The notes under the pieces were generated by a model, which saw only the letters and a list, made by a program, of their open reading frames with translations, made no database searches and was not told the origin of the DNA. The translations under genes and the position numbers were made by a program. A DNA stretch of 64,000 nucleotides from DATEKX01 sp963726785 (GTDB taxonomy: Bacteria; Acidobacteriota; Blastocatellia; UBA7656), in NCBI GenBank assembly GCA_963726785.1, contig CAVSDJ010000007.1:2480001-2544000 (forward strand). Reading direction: 5' to 3'. Below, one piece after another: positions 17,414 through 26,869 of the stretch (within the stretch, counting starts at the first letter, position 1; each line of letters opens with the position of its first letter).

Positions 17414-18620
17414 CGAGAGAGCCCATCAATTGTGGAAACCAGTAAACAACTCGGAGGTATTCGCTCGGCGACATTCTTCCCGAAGCAAGCAGTTGGCCCC
17501 CATACCAGGCCGTCAATGTGAATCCGCTGAAAAAGATGCCTTGAGCAAGGTGTGATTGGATCGATGCCACGACTTCGGCTTCCATTGCGGCTTCTTCCAA
17601 GCGCAAATTGCTATCGTGCAATCGGCGCGTTTCCTGCCGCTCGCCCGTGAAGCTCTTTACATCGGCAATGCCTGCGAGATTGTTTTCGAGCTTCTGATTA
17701 TACTGGCTAGACATTTCTCCCAGGCGGGCATAACGCTCGGCGGCTACTCGTCCAAAAAAACGAGAGGACAGCAGAATGAAAGGCAAGGGCAGGCAAGCGA
17801 GAATCGCGAGCCTCGGCGATGCGCTGATTAGAAAAGTGCTGGCGACGCCTATGGTCAGTGATTTCTCGATAACCTCGTCGCCCGCTTGTTCGACGAAACG
17901 TTTGATCTGCGCCGTGTCTTCTGTGACGAGATTGATGAGCGAGCCTGTATTATGGTCGTTGAAAAACGACAAGTCCTGACCTTGAATTCGCGCAACCAGT
18001 CTGGTGCGAAGTCTGTGCTCGGTCGCGCGGGCAAGCTTTCGCCATGCCTTCCTCCGCTTATACTGAACCCATAAATCTGCGCAGGTTAAAAACACACTCA
18101 GGCCGCTCATGAAGGCAAGGCGGGAACCCGTTTTGACCAGGCCCAAAGTTCGCAAGAAGCCCGGCCCCTCTCCTCTGGCCGTGTTCACTGTCCCGATGAA
18201 AGAGAGACCTTGTAGTATGTGAAGCGAATGGCCCAGAACAGATAAAGCAGGTGGGGCGATTAGCTCTTCACGTTTCGGAAGAGAGGATTTGAGGATGCGT
18301 GTTAAAGCATTCGATTTTTTCGCAACTCTGATTTCAGAAAACTTGCGGTGAGAAAGCCTTTGCAGATTATCGCGGAGAAGCGATTCTACGTTAAGGTCGG
18401 AATATTCGGGAGAGTAAGTAACAAGAACTCTGCCTGATACGGGATTGGCGCGAACATCTAAAACGCCCGGATGTTGCAGGATGGCTTTTTCCAACTCCTG
18501 CGCCAGGTCTGGCCTTCTTAGTAAAGCCTTCACCTCCCAGCGTTCTCGCCCGCGTGTTGCAGACCTGAGGCGCATCTGATACGGGTCAGTCATTGAGGCA
18601 TCTTTCTTATCGTTTATCAA
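17403..18620 (-). CDS. HMA-like domain / ABC exporter transmembrane half
   Basis: 405 residues. Residues about 10-100 resemble the HMA_2-type domain (ferredoxin-like fold, GRVLVTYSPEY) without the CxxC metal motif. From about 120 there is a six-helix ABC type I exporter domain (DLSFFNDHNTGSLINLVTEDTAQIKRF is broken here: key parts are FFNDHNTG and ENNLAGIADVKSF). It terminates one codon after SLDGA because of the frame change described for the ATP-binding half. Likely the exporter of the mature or leader-bearing peptide; no C39 peptidase domain is present. Confidence 0.85.
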   Translation of the reverse strand: MINDKKDASMTDPYQMRLRSATRGRERWEVKALLRRPDLAQELEKAILQHPGVLDVRANPVSGRVLVTYSPEYSDLNVESLLRDNLQRLSHRKFSEIRVAKKSNALTRILKSSLPKREELIAPPALSVLGHSLHILQGLSFIGTVNTARGEGPGFLRTLGLVKTGSRLAFMSGLSVFLTCADLWVQYKRRKAWRKLARATEHRLRTRLVARIQGQDLSFFNDHNTGSLINLVTEDTAQIKRFVEQAGDEVIEKSLTIGVASTFLISASPRLAILACLPLPFILLSSRFFGRVAAERYARLGEMSSQYNQKLENNLAGIADVKSFTGERQETRRLHDSNLRLEEAAMEAEVVASIQSHLAQGIFFSGFTLTAWYGGQLLASGRMSPSEYLRVVYWFPQLMGSLDGA

Positions 18621-18850
18621 CTTCTCTTCTGGTCTTCCTGTGAAAGTTCCTCAGTGGCTTCGGCTGCTACGTCCTCTAAATCCTCCATGGCCTGCTGTGA
18701 AATCTCTTTGAGTTTGCGCCCGGCTCGGATGCCTGTCTTGATGCCTTCTTTAGCCAGTCCTCTCCAATACCGGGCAAGAACTACTCCTGAAACAACACCA
18801 GCCAAAAGCCCTCCGAAAAAAGGCAGTTTATTACTTTTGTCTTCATTCAT
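18617..18850 (-). CDS. DUF5132-like small membrane protein
   Basis: 77 residues: a glycine-rich membrane helix (FFGGLLAGVVSGVVLARYW, residues 11-29), then a basic amphipathic stretch (KEGIKTGIRAGRKLKE) and an acidic helical tail. This is the layout of DUF5132 proteins, whose function is unknown. It overlaps the exporter start by four bases, so the two are translationally coupled. Probably an accessory or anchor of the exporter. Confidence 0.7.
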   Translation of the reverse strand: MNEDKSNKLPFFGGLLAGVVSGVVLARYWRGLAKEGIKTGIRAGRKLKEISQQAMEDLEDVAAEATEELSQEDQKRS

Positions 18851-18874
18851 ATAGTTTCTGACCGATTGAGAGAA

Positions 18875-19348
18875 TCAAGTTTCCTTATTCGTCTTCGACG
18901 ACGAAGGCCTCTTTTTGGATGAGGGCTGCCTTCTCTTCGCAGCGCTTTGAGGTAGAGAATAAGCAGACTGGGAACTATCATCTTTTACCGCTCCTGTTTG
19001 GGAAACCGGAGGCGATTGAGTAGTGAGAGCAGACTGGGAACTATCAGATGCTTTTATCTCAGTGTAGCCATCTTGATGGCTACACTGCTCTTCCTTCTTT
19101 TGGCCGATTCCCAGCCCGAGGTGTTCGTGGATGTGACGACCAGTCGTGGCTTTCGTAAACGAATTGGCAGAGACCGCAATCAAACCGGGAAGACCGAACA
19201 TTGATCTGGCGATTAAACCCAGCGCAACATGAATCGCGCCTTGCGCGAGATCACCTTCTACAAGGTTGCTTCCACCCGGCAAGATATATTCGCTGGCAAG
19301 CTTAGCACTATTCTTCAGAGGCTCAAGTTCCTCCGCTTCGTTCTTCAT
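18875..19348 (-). CDS. DUF6072-like protein with a Ser/Gln/Lys-rich tail
   Basis: 157 residues. Residues about 12-80 match a DUF6072-like module (EYILPGGSNLVEGD, VALGLIARSMFGLPGL, TKATTGRHIHEHLGLG), with a hydrophobic segment. The rest is low in complexity, with the repeat DSSQSA twice (from a 19-base direct repeat) and a Lys/Ser-rich end. GAGGAG precedes the ATG. Its module is almost identical in DNA to that of the next gene upstream, pointing to a recent duplication. Function unknown; placed with the exporter. Confidence 0.7.
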   Translation of the reverse strand: MKNEAEELEPLKNSAKLASEYILPGGSNLVEGDLAQGAIHVALGLIARSMFGLPGLIAVSANSFTKATTGRHIHEHLGLGIGQKKEEQCSHQDGYTEIKASDSSQSALTTQSPPVSQTGAVKDDSSQSAYSLPQSAAKRRQPSSKKRPSSSKTNKET

Positions 19349-19385
19349 TTTTTTTCATCTCCTCTGCAGCCTGCCGAAATCAAAT

Positions 19386-19664
19386 CTATTCCTTCTTCGG
19401 TGAAGCGCTCCCCAGCCCGAGGTGTTCGTGGATGTGACGACCAGTCGTAGCTTTCGTAAACGAATTGGCAGAGACCGCAATCAAACCGGGAAGACCGAAC
19501 ATTGATCTGGCGATTAAACCCAGCGCAACATGAATCGCGCCTTGCACATAATTCCCTTCCACAAGATTGCTTCCGCCCGGAACTATAAGCTCGCTGGCAA
19601 AATCCACTCCTGTTTTCAAAGCTTGGGGACTATTTTCTTGAGGGTTATTGTATTCTGAACTCAT
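19386..19664 (-). CDS. DUF6072-like protein
   Basis: 92 residues from the ATG at 19664, chosen because AAGGAGGC stands directly upstream; a longer frame to 19706 has no such site. The module ELIVPGGSNLVEGN...GLPGLIAVSANSF...GRHIHEHLGLG is shared with the neighbouring gene; 134 of 135 bases are identical between 19411-19545 and 19110-19244. It has one hydrophobic helix and no catalytic motif. It is probably membrane-associated and part of the exporter module. Confidence 0.7.
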   Translation of the reverse strand: MSSEYNNPQENSPQALKTGVDFASELIVPGGSNLVEGNYVQGAIHVALGLIARSMFGLPGLIAVSANSFTKATTGRHIHEHLGLGSASPKKE

Positions 19665-19773
19665 CTTTTTTTGCCTCCTTAAGTTTGGTGATGACTTGTG
19701 AATCAATTACGTCCGATGCGTGTGACGCTACTTGCTGGAATCGTGACGCAAATAACATACGATGCCCCTCAGT

Positions 19774-21249
19774 TTATACTCGATCACATTTTTCTGCAAG
19801 CATGCTCCCGGCTTTTTCCAACAGTTCTTCATCGCTATTGAGAAGATCGTTGTGCGTAGGCAGATGTAGCAGGTCGGGCACCACTCCGATGCTTTCTAAA
19901 AGTTGGTTTGACCGCTTGCGCACCCTTCGACACCTCCGTACTGCGACCCTGAACGTTGGGGCATCAGGCATAGGCTGGAACAACTCGTTGCCGGACAAAT
20001 TGAAAATCGTAGATTGATGCCAGGGCGACGCCCCACCTCCGCCCGTGCGACGCGCGGTTCCAAGCACGCGCCCTATAGCATGATCTTGGAAGCCTGCGGC
20101 AAACATCTCTGCACTGCTGTAGGTCAGCGCGTCTACGATCACTACGACTGGGCCGAGGTATTTCTGGCCGACGGCGTTCGCTTTCTCCAAAGAGGTTAAA
20201 GGCAAACATCGCGAATACCTATCTTCAGGCGGCGCTGAACTTTCGATTGCATCGCGCCATCCGTGAAGCGCGGGGCTGACGTTAATAATTTGCTGAACTA
20301 GGTCTGTCATCCTGAACTGAAACGGTTGAGGCTCGATTTTTGCCGGAGTGAAAAGCTGGAGCAGTTGTTCTGCCGTAGAAATAATGCCGTCCTCGCATGC
20401 GCGCAAATCCAATATCAATCCTTCTTTGGGCAGAGATTCAAGGGCTTCGACAAAAGGCTTCAAAAAGGCATCGGGCCGCGCATGAAAAGAAGCGACTCGA
20501 ATATAACCGAAGTCGCCGAAGGAAGTCTTAACAACTCGCGCTTGAAAGGATTCGTTTGAAAAATCGTTTTCTTCTTTTTCCACCTGGAAGACCGGAGCAA
20601 ACCGGCGCATAAGATAAGACATTTCCGCCACTCGCCACTCCAGCCGCATCTTTCGTCGTTGCCCATCAAGGCTAATGCTTTCCAGTATCACATCCCCTTC
20701 GGGCGGAGGCAGAAAAGCCAGCGGGCGAAAGGTCAAAGTCTGCACAGCCTTTGCGAGTCTCGCTTCCGTGTTGGCTCCGAGCTGAAGCGCCATGTGTTGT
20801 TCGAGCGTTTTCGCCACGGGGTCGCCGTTCCACGAGATTAAAGTGTCGCCTCGTTCGAGGTCGTCTATCCCGGAACCCACAACAGCAAGACGTTGCTTGC
20901 CGTTTTTAAAATATTCTTTCACAAGGAAAGGAAGGAACGCCGTCTTTTCAGCGAAGGGCTTTGGCAGGAAACATTGTGTGTGCCGGTCTCCGATCTCTGC
21001 AAAAATCGAGAGCAGCGCGTGATAAAAGTGTGATGTGCTTTCGGGGAGATTCGAGCGCAGGTGATCCAATCGCTTTACGGGGTCAATGCCTCGCTCTCTA
21101 AGGAATGGCAGATGCACACAAGCCTGATCCAGCAAAGCTCTTGCCTGTGCGATGATAGCCTCGCATCTCTTTTCGCATATTGCTTCATCCCATTGCTTTA
21201 CCGCTGCGAGCGGCTCTGTAGGGTTTTGCCTGTCCGCAGATTTCTCCAT
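19774..21249 (-). CDS. S41-family (C-terminal processing-like) peptidase
   Basis: 491 residues. The C-terminal half has the S41 fold signature: GFGYIRVASFH-type strand (FGDFGYIRVASF), LILDLRACEDG, VVVIVDALTYSSAEMFAAGF with the likely nucleophile Ser in TYSSAE, and GRVLGTARRTGGGG. A PDZ-like segment lies near residue 130-170 (GIDDLERGDTLISWNG). No signal peptide is seen. It starts three bases after the lanM stop, so it is in the same operon. It is the best candidate for leader removal, since no C39 or S8 peptidase is present in the cluster. Confidence 0.78.
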   Translation of the reverse strand: MEKSADRQNPTEPLAAVKQWDEAICEKRCEAIIAQARALLDQACVHLPFLRERGIDPVKRLDHLRSNLPESTSHFYHALLSIFAEIGDRHTQCFLPKPFAEKTAFLPFLVKEYFKNGKQRLAVVGSGIDDLERGDTLISWNGDPVAKTLEQHMALQLGANTEARLAKAVQTLTFRPLAFLPPPEGDVILESISLDGQRRKMRLEWRVAEMSYLMRRFAPVFQVEKEENDFSNESFQARVVKTSFGDFGYIRVASFHARPDAFLKPFVEALESLPKEGLILDLRACEDGIISTAEQLLQLFTPAKIEPQPFQFRMTDLVQQIINVSPALHGWRDAIESSAPPEDRYSRCLPLTSLEKANAVGQKYLGPVVVIVDALTYSSAEMFAAGFQDHAIGRVLGTARRTGGGGASPWHQSTIFNLSGNELFQPMPDAPTFRVAVRRCRRVRKRSNQLLESIGVVPDLLHLPTHNDLLNSDEELLEKAGSMLAEKCDRV

Positions 21250-21252
21250 AGA

Positions 21253-24200
21253 TCACTCCCACGCCAGAACGCAGGGCAAGCTTTGCGGATGGGCGATTCT
21301 CAAAAGCTCGAAGCCGATTCCTGAAAGCCCTTGAAAGAACGAAGGGTCGAAGAAATCCTTTCCCGGCTGACCCGACAGCCTGTAACCGCCCGACCTGCGC
21401 GCGCGCTCCACAACAACGGAAGCCAGTTCAACGACTTGGCGTTGCAACTGCTCATCTGCACTCTGTACTGATGCGGCAAGCATCATGTCCACTCTGCCAA
21501 GATTGCCGCAGCACAATCCATCTTTCTCTCCTATCGGAGATTCTGTGACCTTTTTGAGAGCCGCGTTGATGTCCTGCCTGACTTCGTGTGAATCGAAGAG
21601 CGGCAGGCCGGACATGCGAGCCAGTCCTATCCCTGCTGCGCCGTGACACCATGCGTTCATAAAGACGGAGCGATCATTCGACGAGTAACGAAAGTCTGGC
21701 CAGTTATTTTCAGTGGCATCGAATACCGAATCCTCGAACTCTATGGCTTTCTGCGCCGCCCAGTGGAATCGTTCTTCGCCTGACGCTTCGGACAGCCGCA
21801 GCAACGCAAGAGCGATACCCGCAGCTCCATGAGAAAATCCCGTCATGAACTTGCCGTTTATCGCGCGCCACGATGCGCCTTTTCCGGCAGACTCTTGTTT
21901 TTTGAGCAAGTGATCTCCGCAAAGCACAGCTTTTTTCACGACCGCAGAATCTCTCGTTGCTTCGTATAATGTCAGCAGCCCCAGAATCGCCCCGGCTGCT
22001 CCTGACATAGTATCGAAATTATTGTCAGCGGCTATCCATTCGGGCGTGATTCGTTCAGATGCCATGACCGCATCGGCAAAGAGCGCAGGCTCTTCAAGCA
22101 ACACCGCGCACCGGCTTAGGCCGTAGATGAAAGAGCCGACCCCTGTCGCTATGCCGAGGTTGTATCCTTCGCGAATCATTCGAGTAGGGTCTGCCGTAGA
22201 AACAAATCTCCGCAATGACCGAAGAGCGGAAAGCGATGTGCGACGACCAGTGTCCTGCACACGCTCCATGGCAGCAAAAAACAGCGCGACTCCTGCAATG
22301 CCATTGTATAAATCCATTCGCAGAGGACGCAGTTCGTGATGACTGGCGTGCGGTAGAAGCTGGGGCGCAATCCATGTGACTTCGTCGCGAAAGAAAATGG
22401 CGCGGCTCTCGATCTCTGCGGCTATGGCATTTGCTTCTGCGATCAGTTCGTCTGAGGTAAGCAATGAGATTTCATCCGGACTCCAGCCTTGGGCGGTTTC
22501 ATCTGAGGCAGACTCATGCCCGACGGAAATGGACGAGACGCGCAACGCGGCTCGGATGAAGCCTGTCTGCATATCCATATCAGCCCGGTCGAATGATGCG
22601 AGCCTCTGCCGCACACGGTCGAGCGCCGTATCTTCAAAAACATTTTCCAAAGCATTGCCTGTTGGCAGAAAGAGAGAACGGCTGTTGGCAAGCACTGTAA
22701 ATCGCGGAATGTCGAGCCGCTCCATCGCATCCACTTCGGCCTTTAGCAGAGGCCACAGCCGCGACTTATCCGAAGATTCAAGATAGAAGCGGCTGAAGAC
22801 ATCCGTTTCGATGCTGCGTTCAACACCGCTCCTCATATAGCGCGGGGCATACAACTTCTTCAGCAGCAAACCTGAGATGCGCGTTGCGTGAAAGAGTATT
22901 CGTATCTCTTGTTTTCCGAGCGCATCTATTAGCCCATCGGGAGCCGTCAATTCTTCTCTGAGTTCCATAAGCAATTCGTACATGTGACGGAACCCGGAGA
23001 CTATCTCTTCTGCGTATTCGGCGGCTGTCAGCGAGACGGCGTTCAAGTGAGGAAGATGTTTTTCGGAGTCTACAAAAATCGGCTCATGCTTAAGCGACAT
23101 GGAATCGGTGTTGACGTTTTTCCAAACCCTCTTTTGATAAGGCGTGAGCTGACCTGCTTTCGCGCCAAGTCCGCTGATGTCTACACAAATCCCATTCTGA
23201 CCGGCTTCCCAGAATGGCAGAAAGCCCGCGCGGAATACAGAGGCAAACATTATGTTATCGGCCACTTCATTAGCGGGCGAAAGGTCAGCGCCGCGTCGAA
23301 GTGCGGGGCGCATGAGAGTCTCCATGTCTATAAGAACCGGGTAGCCTCCGCAGGCTATGATGTTCTCGTAGAAGCAATCAGAAGCTTCCAGCGCGTAAAG
23401 CAGGCAAGCCGTCATGCCTGCGCGATAATAAAACTTTTTCGCTTCGTCACTATTATTACAATCGGCGTACTGCGCGACTTCCACCCATCCGTGACTTCCC
23501 CTGTCCAGCACTTTCAAAAGTCGGAAATCGCCGCCGCGTTTGTTGAGATGCTCAAGCAGAGAAAACCATGCTTTTTCAATACCGAGGGCGCGCGGTTTAT
23601 GGACTAACTTCAATCCGCTTTCAAATTCCAGAATGGTGACCGTGCGCCCCTCATTGTGTCTATCCGAAAGCGATGGATGCACAGCAACAACTCTTTCGAC
23701 CTCTTCGCTATCATTGAATACTTTTTGAATCGCTGGCAAATCAGCTTCCAGCGCGCAGGCCATCTCAGAGACGTTTCGCGCCCAGAGTTGCACAGTGATG
23801 GAAAGCAGGCGGGCCAGCACGGGGTATTCGGAAAAAAAATTCCAGAGCCTTCCGGCGAGCAATCCGGTCGCAAATTTTTCGTAAAGCCCTGTTTCATCGC
23901 GAGCCGCCTCTTCAGTGTATCCATGCTCCGAACGAAAGACTGAAAATTCCAGATAGAAGGTCGGGGCCGCGATGTGACTCAGTTCTCGCAAGAGATCGTC
24001 CGTCAGTTTAGCGAGAATCTCCGGCGATAAAAGTAAACGACAAGAGGGCGCGAGCATCCCGAAGCCGGTCTTTGCGAAAGGGAAGAGGATTGCCTCAAAC
24101 GGATGGCCGGATGGCTTTGAAGCTTCGATCATTGTTGGCGCGGCATCCATCGCTTCGATGAACACTAGCGCCCATTGCGGAAACTCGCCTTCAAGGCGAA

Positions 24201-24423
24201 CTTTTCCAAGTATGTTGAAAACTTTTTCCGGTGTGGTATCGAGCCAGGAGAGTCGTTTCTCGAATAGATTTGAGTTATTTAGCGCGGCCCTTTCACTCCA
24301 TCTTTCAAACCGGGCCTCTGCCAGTCTTGCGCTGTCGGTATCAAGTTCTGGTACGTAAGAACCTTCGAGGCGTTCCCAGAGAGTCGAGGCATCAGCCACT
24401 ATCTGGCGCAAAAAGTTGCTCAC
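21253..24423 (-). CDS. lanM: class II lanthipeptide synthetase LanM
   Basis: 1056 residues, full length. The N-terminal DUF4135 dehydratase (about 150-620) uses ATP to phosphorylate and eliminate Ser/Thr; visible parts include LKLVHKPRALGIEKAW and DCFYENIIACGGYPVLIDMETL. The C-terminal LanC cyclase (about 690-1056) has GFSHGAAG, WCHGAAGIGLAR (Cys926) and LCCGNLGR (Cys971, Cys972). Thus the zinc is held by three cysteines (CCG type, as in ProcM) rather than Cys-Cys-His. The GTG start overlaps the stop of the preceding oxygenase. With the precursors it should form lanthionine rings between Ser/Thr and Cys in the SC[S/T]WGANC core. Confidence 0.95.
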   Translation of the reverse strand: MSNFLRQIVADASTLWERLEGSYVPELDTDSARLAEARFERWSERAALNNSNLFEKRLSWLDTTPEKVFNILGKVRLEGEFPQWALVFIEAMDAAPTMIEASKPSGHPFEAILFPFAKTGFGMLAPSCRLLLSPEILAKLTDDLLRELSHIAAPTFYLEFSVFRSEHGYTEEAARDETGLYEKFATGLLAGRLWNFFSEYPVLARLLSITVQLWARNVSEMACALEADLPAIQKVFNDSEEVERVVAVHPSLSDRHNEGRTVTILEFESGLKLVHKPRALGIEKAWFSLLEHLNKRGGDFRLLKVLDRGSHGWVEVAQYADCNNSDEAKKFYYRAGMTACLLYALEASDCFYENIIACGGYPVLIDMETLMRPALRRGADLSPANEVADNIMFASVFRAGFLPFWEAGQNGICVDISGLGAKAGQLTPYQKRVWKNVNTDSMSLKHEPIFVDSEKHLPHLNAVSLTAAEYAEEIVSGFRHMYELLMELREELTAPDGLIDALGKQEIRILFHATRISGLLLKKLYAPRYMRSGVERSIETDVFSRFYLESSDKSRLWPLLKAEVDAMERLDIPRFTVLANSRSLFLPTGNALENVFEDTALDRVRQRLASFDRADMDMQTGFIRAALRVSSISVGHESASDETAQGWSPDEISLLTSDELIAEANAIAAEIESRAIFFRDEVTWIAPQLLPHASHHELRPLRMDLYNGIAGVALFFAAMERVQDTGRRTSLSALRSLRRFVSTADPTRMIREGYNLGIATGVGSFIYGLSRCAVLLEEPALFADAVMASERITPEWIAADNNFDTMSGAAGAILGLLTLYEATRDSAVVKKAVLCGDHLLKKQESAGKGASWRAINGKFMTGFSHGAAGIALALLRLSEASGEERFHWAAQKAIEFEDSVFDATENNWPDFRYSSNDRSVFMNAWCHGAAGIGLARMSGLPLFDSHEVRQDINAALKKVTESPIGEKDGLCCGNLGRVDMMLAASVQSADEQLQRQVVELASVVVERARRSGGYRLSGQPGKDFFDPSFFQGLSGIGFELLRIAHPQSLPCVLAWE

Positions 24424-25604
24424 CGGGTCTCTTCCACCTCCAGAAGACCATCACGAACCAGTCGCCGCGCCAGCACGAGCTTTTCTCGTTCAGTAAGATC
24501 ACCTGCTATAGAACGAACAGAGAACGAACGATGCTGGGCGACATAACGGAGAGCGGGGGCGATTTTTTCAGGCCCCAGAAGTTTCCCGCCTGAATATTGA
24601 ATGGCCGCGTAGCCCGGCCCTTCGAGTGCGCGGCAAATCACTCCCTTGCGCCGCACGAGCACCGTATCTATGTCGAGTTCGGCCTCTTTTGCAAGCAGGT
24701 CGTCGCCGGGTGGAGGCGGGCTTTGAACGATCAATTTTTCCGCGAGGCGACCCATGCCATCATCAAGGCTCAAGTATTGCGGCAATGCGGCGAGCAATTC
24801 AGGAAACAGATCATGCAATTCATTCGCTTTGTTGAGAAATCCCGGCGGCAAAGCCTTCCTGAACCTTTTGTCGTTTCTGGCAGCAGAGACTGCCGCAGAA
24901 AAAAGATCTATCCACGTGACGACGTTCACACCAATCGTCAGATGCAGTGACGCAGCGCCGGTCGTGCGGGCCGCGTGAATGTATCCGCGAGGCAGATAAA
25001 GAACACTGCCTTCTTTCAGTTCTTCCTCTAGCACAATTTTTGAAAGGCTATCTTGAGGCAAGTCAGAGTGTTCGTCCCGAAGCGGCAATTCTTTTGCAGG
25101 TTCTCGCACCTCCCAGATTTTGCTTCCTTCCAACTGGAGGACAAAAACATCCATGATGTCGAAGTGAGGATTGAATGCCTGCGTGCCGGGCGGCGTGTAA
25201 TACATGTTGACATTGAGCGGGTGGTGCAGGTCTTCTTGAAGAGCGGCTGCAAACAGCGCGACAGGTTCCCACAACTTGCCCAGATCATTGACGACGATAG
25301 TGTAACCGTCACGCACAGCCGCGCTCACTTTTTCCAGGCGCGGCGACCCGTCCGGATTAGTCCAGTTGCTGTCATTATGGCGACTGCCTTTAATCAGCAC
25401 CAAATCTTCAGGAGGGCCGGGTCGCAGGTAATGCAAAAGCCGCCCGATGTCGGCGGACGAAAACAGATGCGAGAATCGCCCCTCGTTGCCTGAAACCGCA
25501 AGCGGGCGCTTCTCCCAGTATTCATCTGAAAACTGCGATGGCGTGATTGGATAAATCAGTTCTGCCAGGCTCATTGATTGCGTCCGTTTCGTGTGGCTTT
25601 TCAA
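24420..25604 (-). CDS. cupin/JmjC-like (ROXA/NO66-type) oxygenase
   Basis: 394-residue member of the cupin-4 group of 2-oxoglutarate-dependent hydroxylases. The iron-binding His-x-Asp is in NPHFDIMDVFVLQLEGSK near residue 150, and the distal His in LPRGYIHAART near 210. The C-terminus is a winged-helix-like part (REKLVLARRLVRDGLL), as in the ROXA family. It overlaps its neighbours by four bases on both sides. It is paralogous to the next gene upstream. Known relatives hydroxylate Arg or His in ribosomal proteins; here a peptide substrate is inferred. Confidence 0.85.
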   Translation of the reverse strand: MKSHTKRTQSMSLAELIYPITPSQFSDEYWEKRPLAVSGNEGRFSHLFSSADIGRLLHYLRPGPPEDLVLIKGSRHNDSNWTNPDGSPRLEKVSAAVRDGYTIVVNDLGKLWEPVALFAAALQEDLHHPLNVNMYYTPPGTQAFNPHFDIMDVFVLQLEGSKIWEVREPAKELPLRDEHSDLPQDSLSKIVLEEELKEGSVLYLPRGYIHAARTTGAASLHLTIGVNVVTWIDLFSAAVSAARNDKRFRKALPPGFLNKANELHDLFPELLAALPQYLSLDDGMGRLAEKLIVQSPPPPGDDLLAKEAELDIDTVLVRRKGVICRALEGPGYAAIQYSGGKLLGPEKIAPALRYVAQHRSFSVRSIAGDLTEREKLVLARRLVRDGLLEVEETR

Positions 25605-26848
25605 GCCAGCGTCAGCAGCCCTGTACGCACCAGCCTTCGGACAAGTATCAACTTTTCGTTGTCGTTGAGCGAACCCGGCAAAGAGGCCGGTGTGATGGTT
25701 TCAGCATCAGCTATGTGCCGCAGAGCATCAATGATTTTCGCGGGGCCGAGTAGCTGATTCCCCGAGAACTGAATCCCTGCTACTCCGTTTTCCTCAAACA
25801 CTCTGGCTAAAGTTGTGCGGCGCTTTCTCAAAAGCGTGTCGGGGCCTATAGCTGCGTTCAACACGGAGAAGTGCCCGTCAGCGGGCGGCGGATTTCTGAC
25901 GGCGAGTACCTCGGTGTGCTTGCCCACAGCATCTTTGTGATTCGCCTGACTATGGAATATGTCCATAAATTGGCTGAACTCGTTTGCGAGAGATTGCATT
26001 ACTGTTTCGTCATTCAAGAAACCAGCGGGCAGAGAACGACGAAATCGCGGATCACGTTCAGCCATAGCGGCCAGCGCGTCGTAGAGAAAATCGAACCATG
26101 TGCGAACGTGCACATCAACTGTGATGTGCAGCGAAGGCTTATCGCCCGCCATGCCTTCGTGCACGAAACCTCTGGGTATATACAACGCGTCGCCCGGATT
26201 GAGAACTGTTTCGCAAATCGGCTCTGACAGCTTTTCTCTGGGCACGGGAGCATACGAGCCTTCGACGGGCGGAAACTCATGCAAAGGCTTGTATACCTTC
26301 CACTGCTTTGAGCCTTCGACCTGAAGCAGGAAGTTTTCCTGCGTGTCATAGTGAGGTTTGACGCCGTGAAAGTTCGGCGGCGATAAGTAAACAGCCATGG
26401 CGATTGGATGATTCAAGCATCCTTCCAACGCTCGCGAAAACAGAGTGAGCGGTTCCCAGGTCTGTTCCAGCCCGCTCAATATGACAGTGCTTCCTTTAAG
26501 GTAGCTTTCGATCACCAGATTGACATTAGCCGTGCCGTCGCTGCTCAGAAAGTTATCGCGGACAAAGCCCTCTTCAGTGACAAGATCAAGTCGTCCGGGT
26601 TTGGGTTTGAAATAGCAGATCGCTCGATCAATATCATTGATGGAGAAAAGCGGAGTGAAGAATTCAGCCGGTCTTCCCTTGCTTACGAGCGGGCGCTTCT
26701 CCCAGTATTCCGCGAAAAACTTCTCCTGCGTCAGCGGAGCTATGATGTCTTCAAACCTGATCTCTTCGGCGCTCTTGATACCGATTTCCTGGCGCTCGAA
26801 AATCTCTGTCTCTTCCTGGTCTAGGGCTGTCATCTGTTCCTTGCTCAT
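25601..26848 (-). CDS. cupin/JmjC-like oxygenase, second copy
   Basis: About 415 residues, paralogous to 24420-25604. The iron motif is in KPHYDTQENFLLQVEGSK, the distal His in YIPRGFVHEGM, and the C-terminal helix-rich part ends NDNEKLILVRRLVRTGLL. The start at the second possible codon (ATG 26848) is favoured because AGGAGG lies nine bases upstream. N-terminal acidic extension of about 35 residues before the conserved fold. Probably hydroxylates the lanthipeptide. Confidence 0.85.
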   Translation of the reverse strand: MSKEQMTALDQEETEIFERQEIGIKSAEEIRFEDIIAPLTQEKFFAEYWEKRPLVSKGRPAEFFTPLFSINDIDRAICYFKPKPGRLDLVTEEGFVRDNFLSSDGTANVNLVIESYLKGSTVILSGLEQTWEPLTLFSRALEGCLNHPIAMAVYLSPPNFHGVKPHYDTQENFLLQVEGSKQWKVYKPLHEFPPVEGSYAPVPREKLSEPICETVLNPGDALYIPRGFVHEGMAGDKPSLHITVDVHVRTWFDFLYDALAAMAERDPRFRRSLPAGFLNDETVMQSLANEFSQFMDIFHSQANHKDAVGKHTEVLAVRNPPPADGHFSVLNAAIGPDTLLRKRRTTLARVFEENGVAGIQFSGNQLLGPAKIIDALRHIADAETITPASLPGSLNDNEKLILVRRLVRTGLLTLA

Positions 26849-26869
26849 GGACACCTGCCTCCTGAAGCG

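Noticed and set aside
22984..23607. 207-codon + strand frame inside lanM
   Set aside because: Antisense shadow of a well-conserved synthetase; no ribosome-binding site or family.
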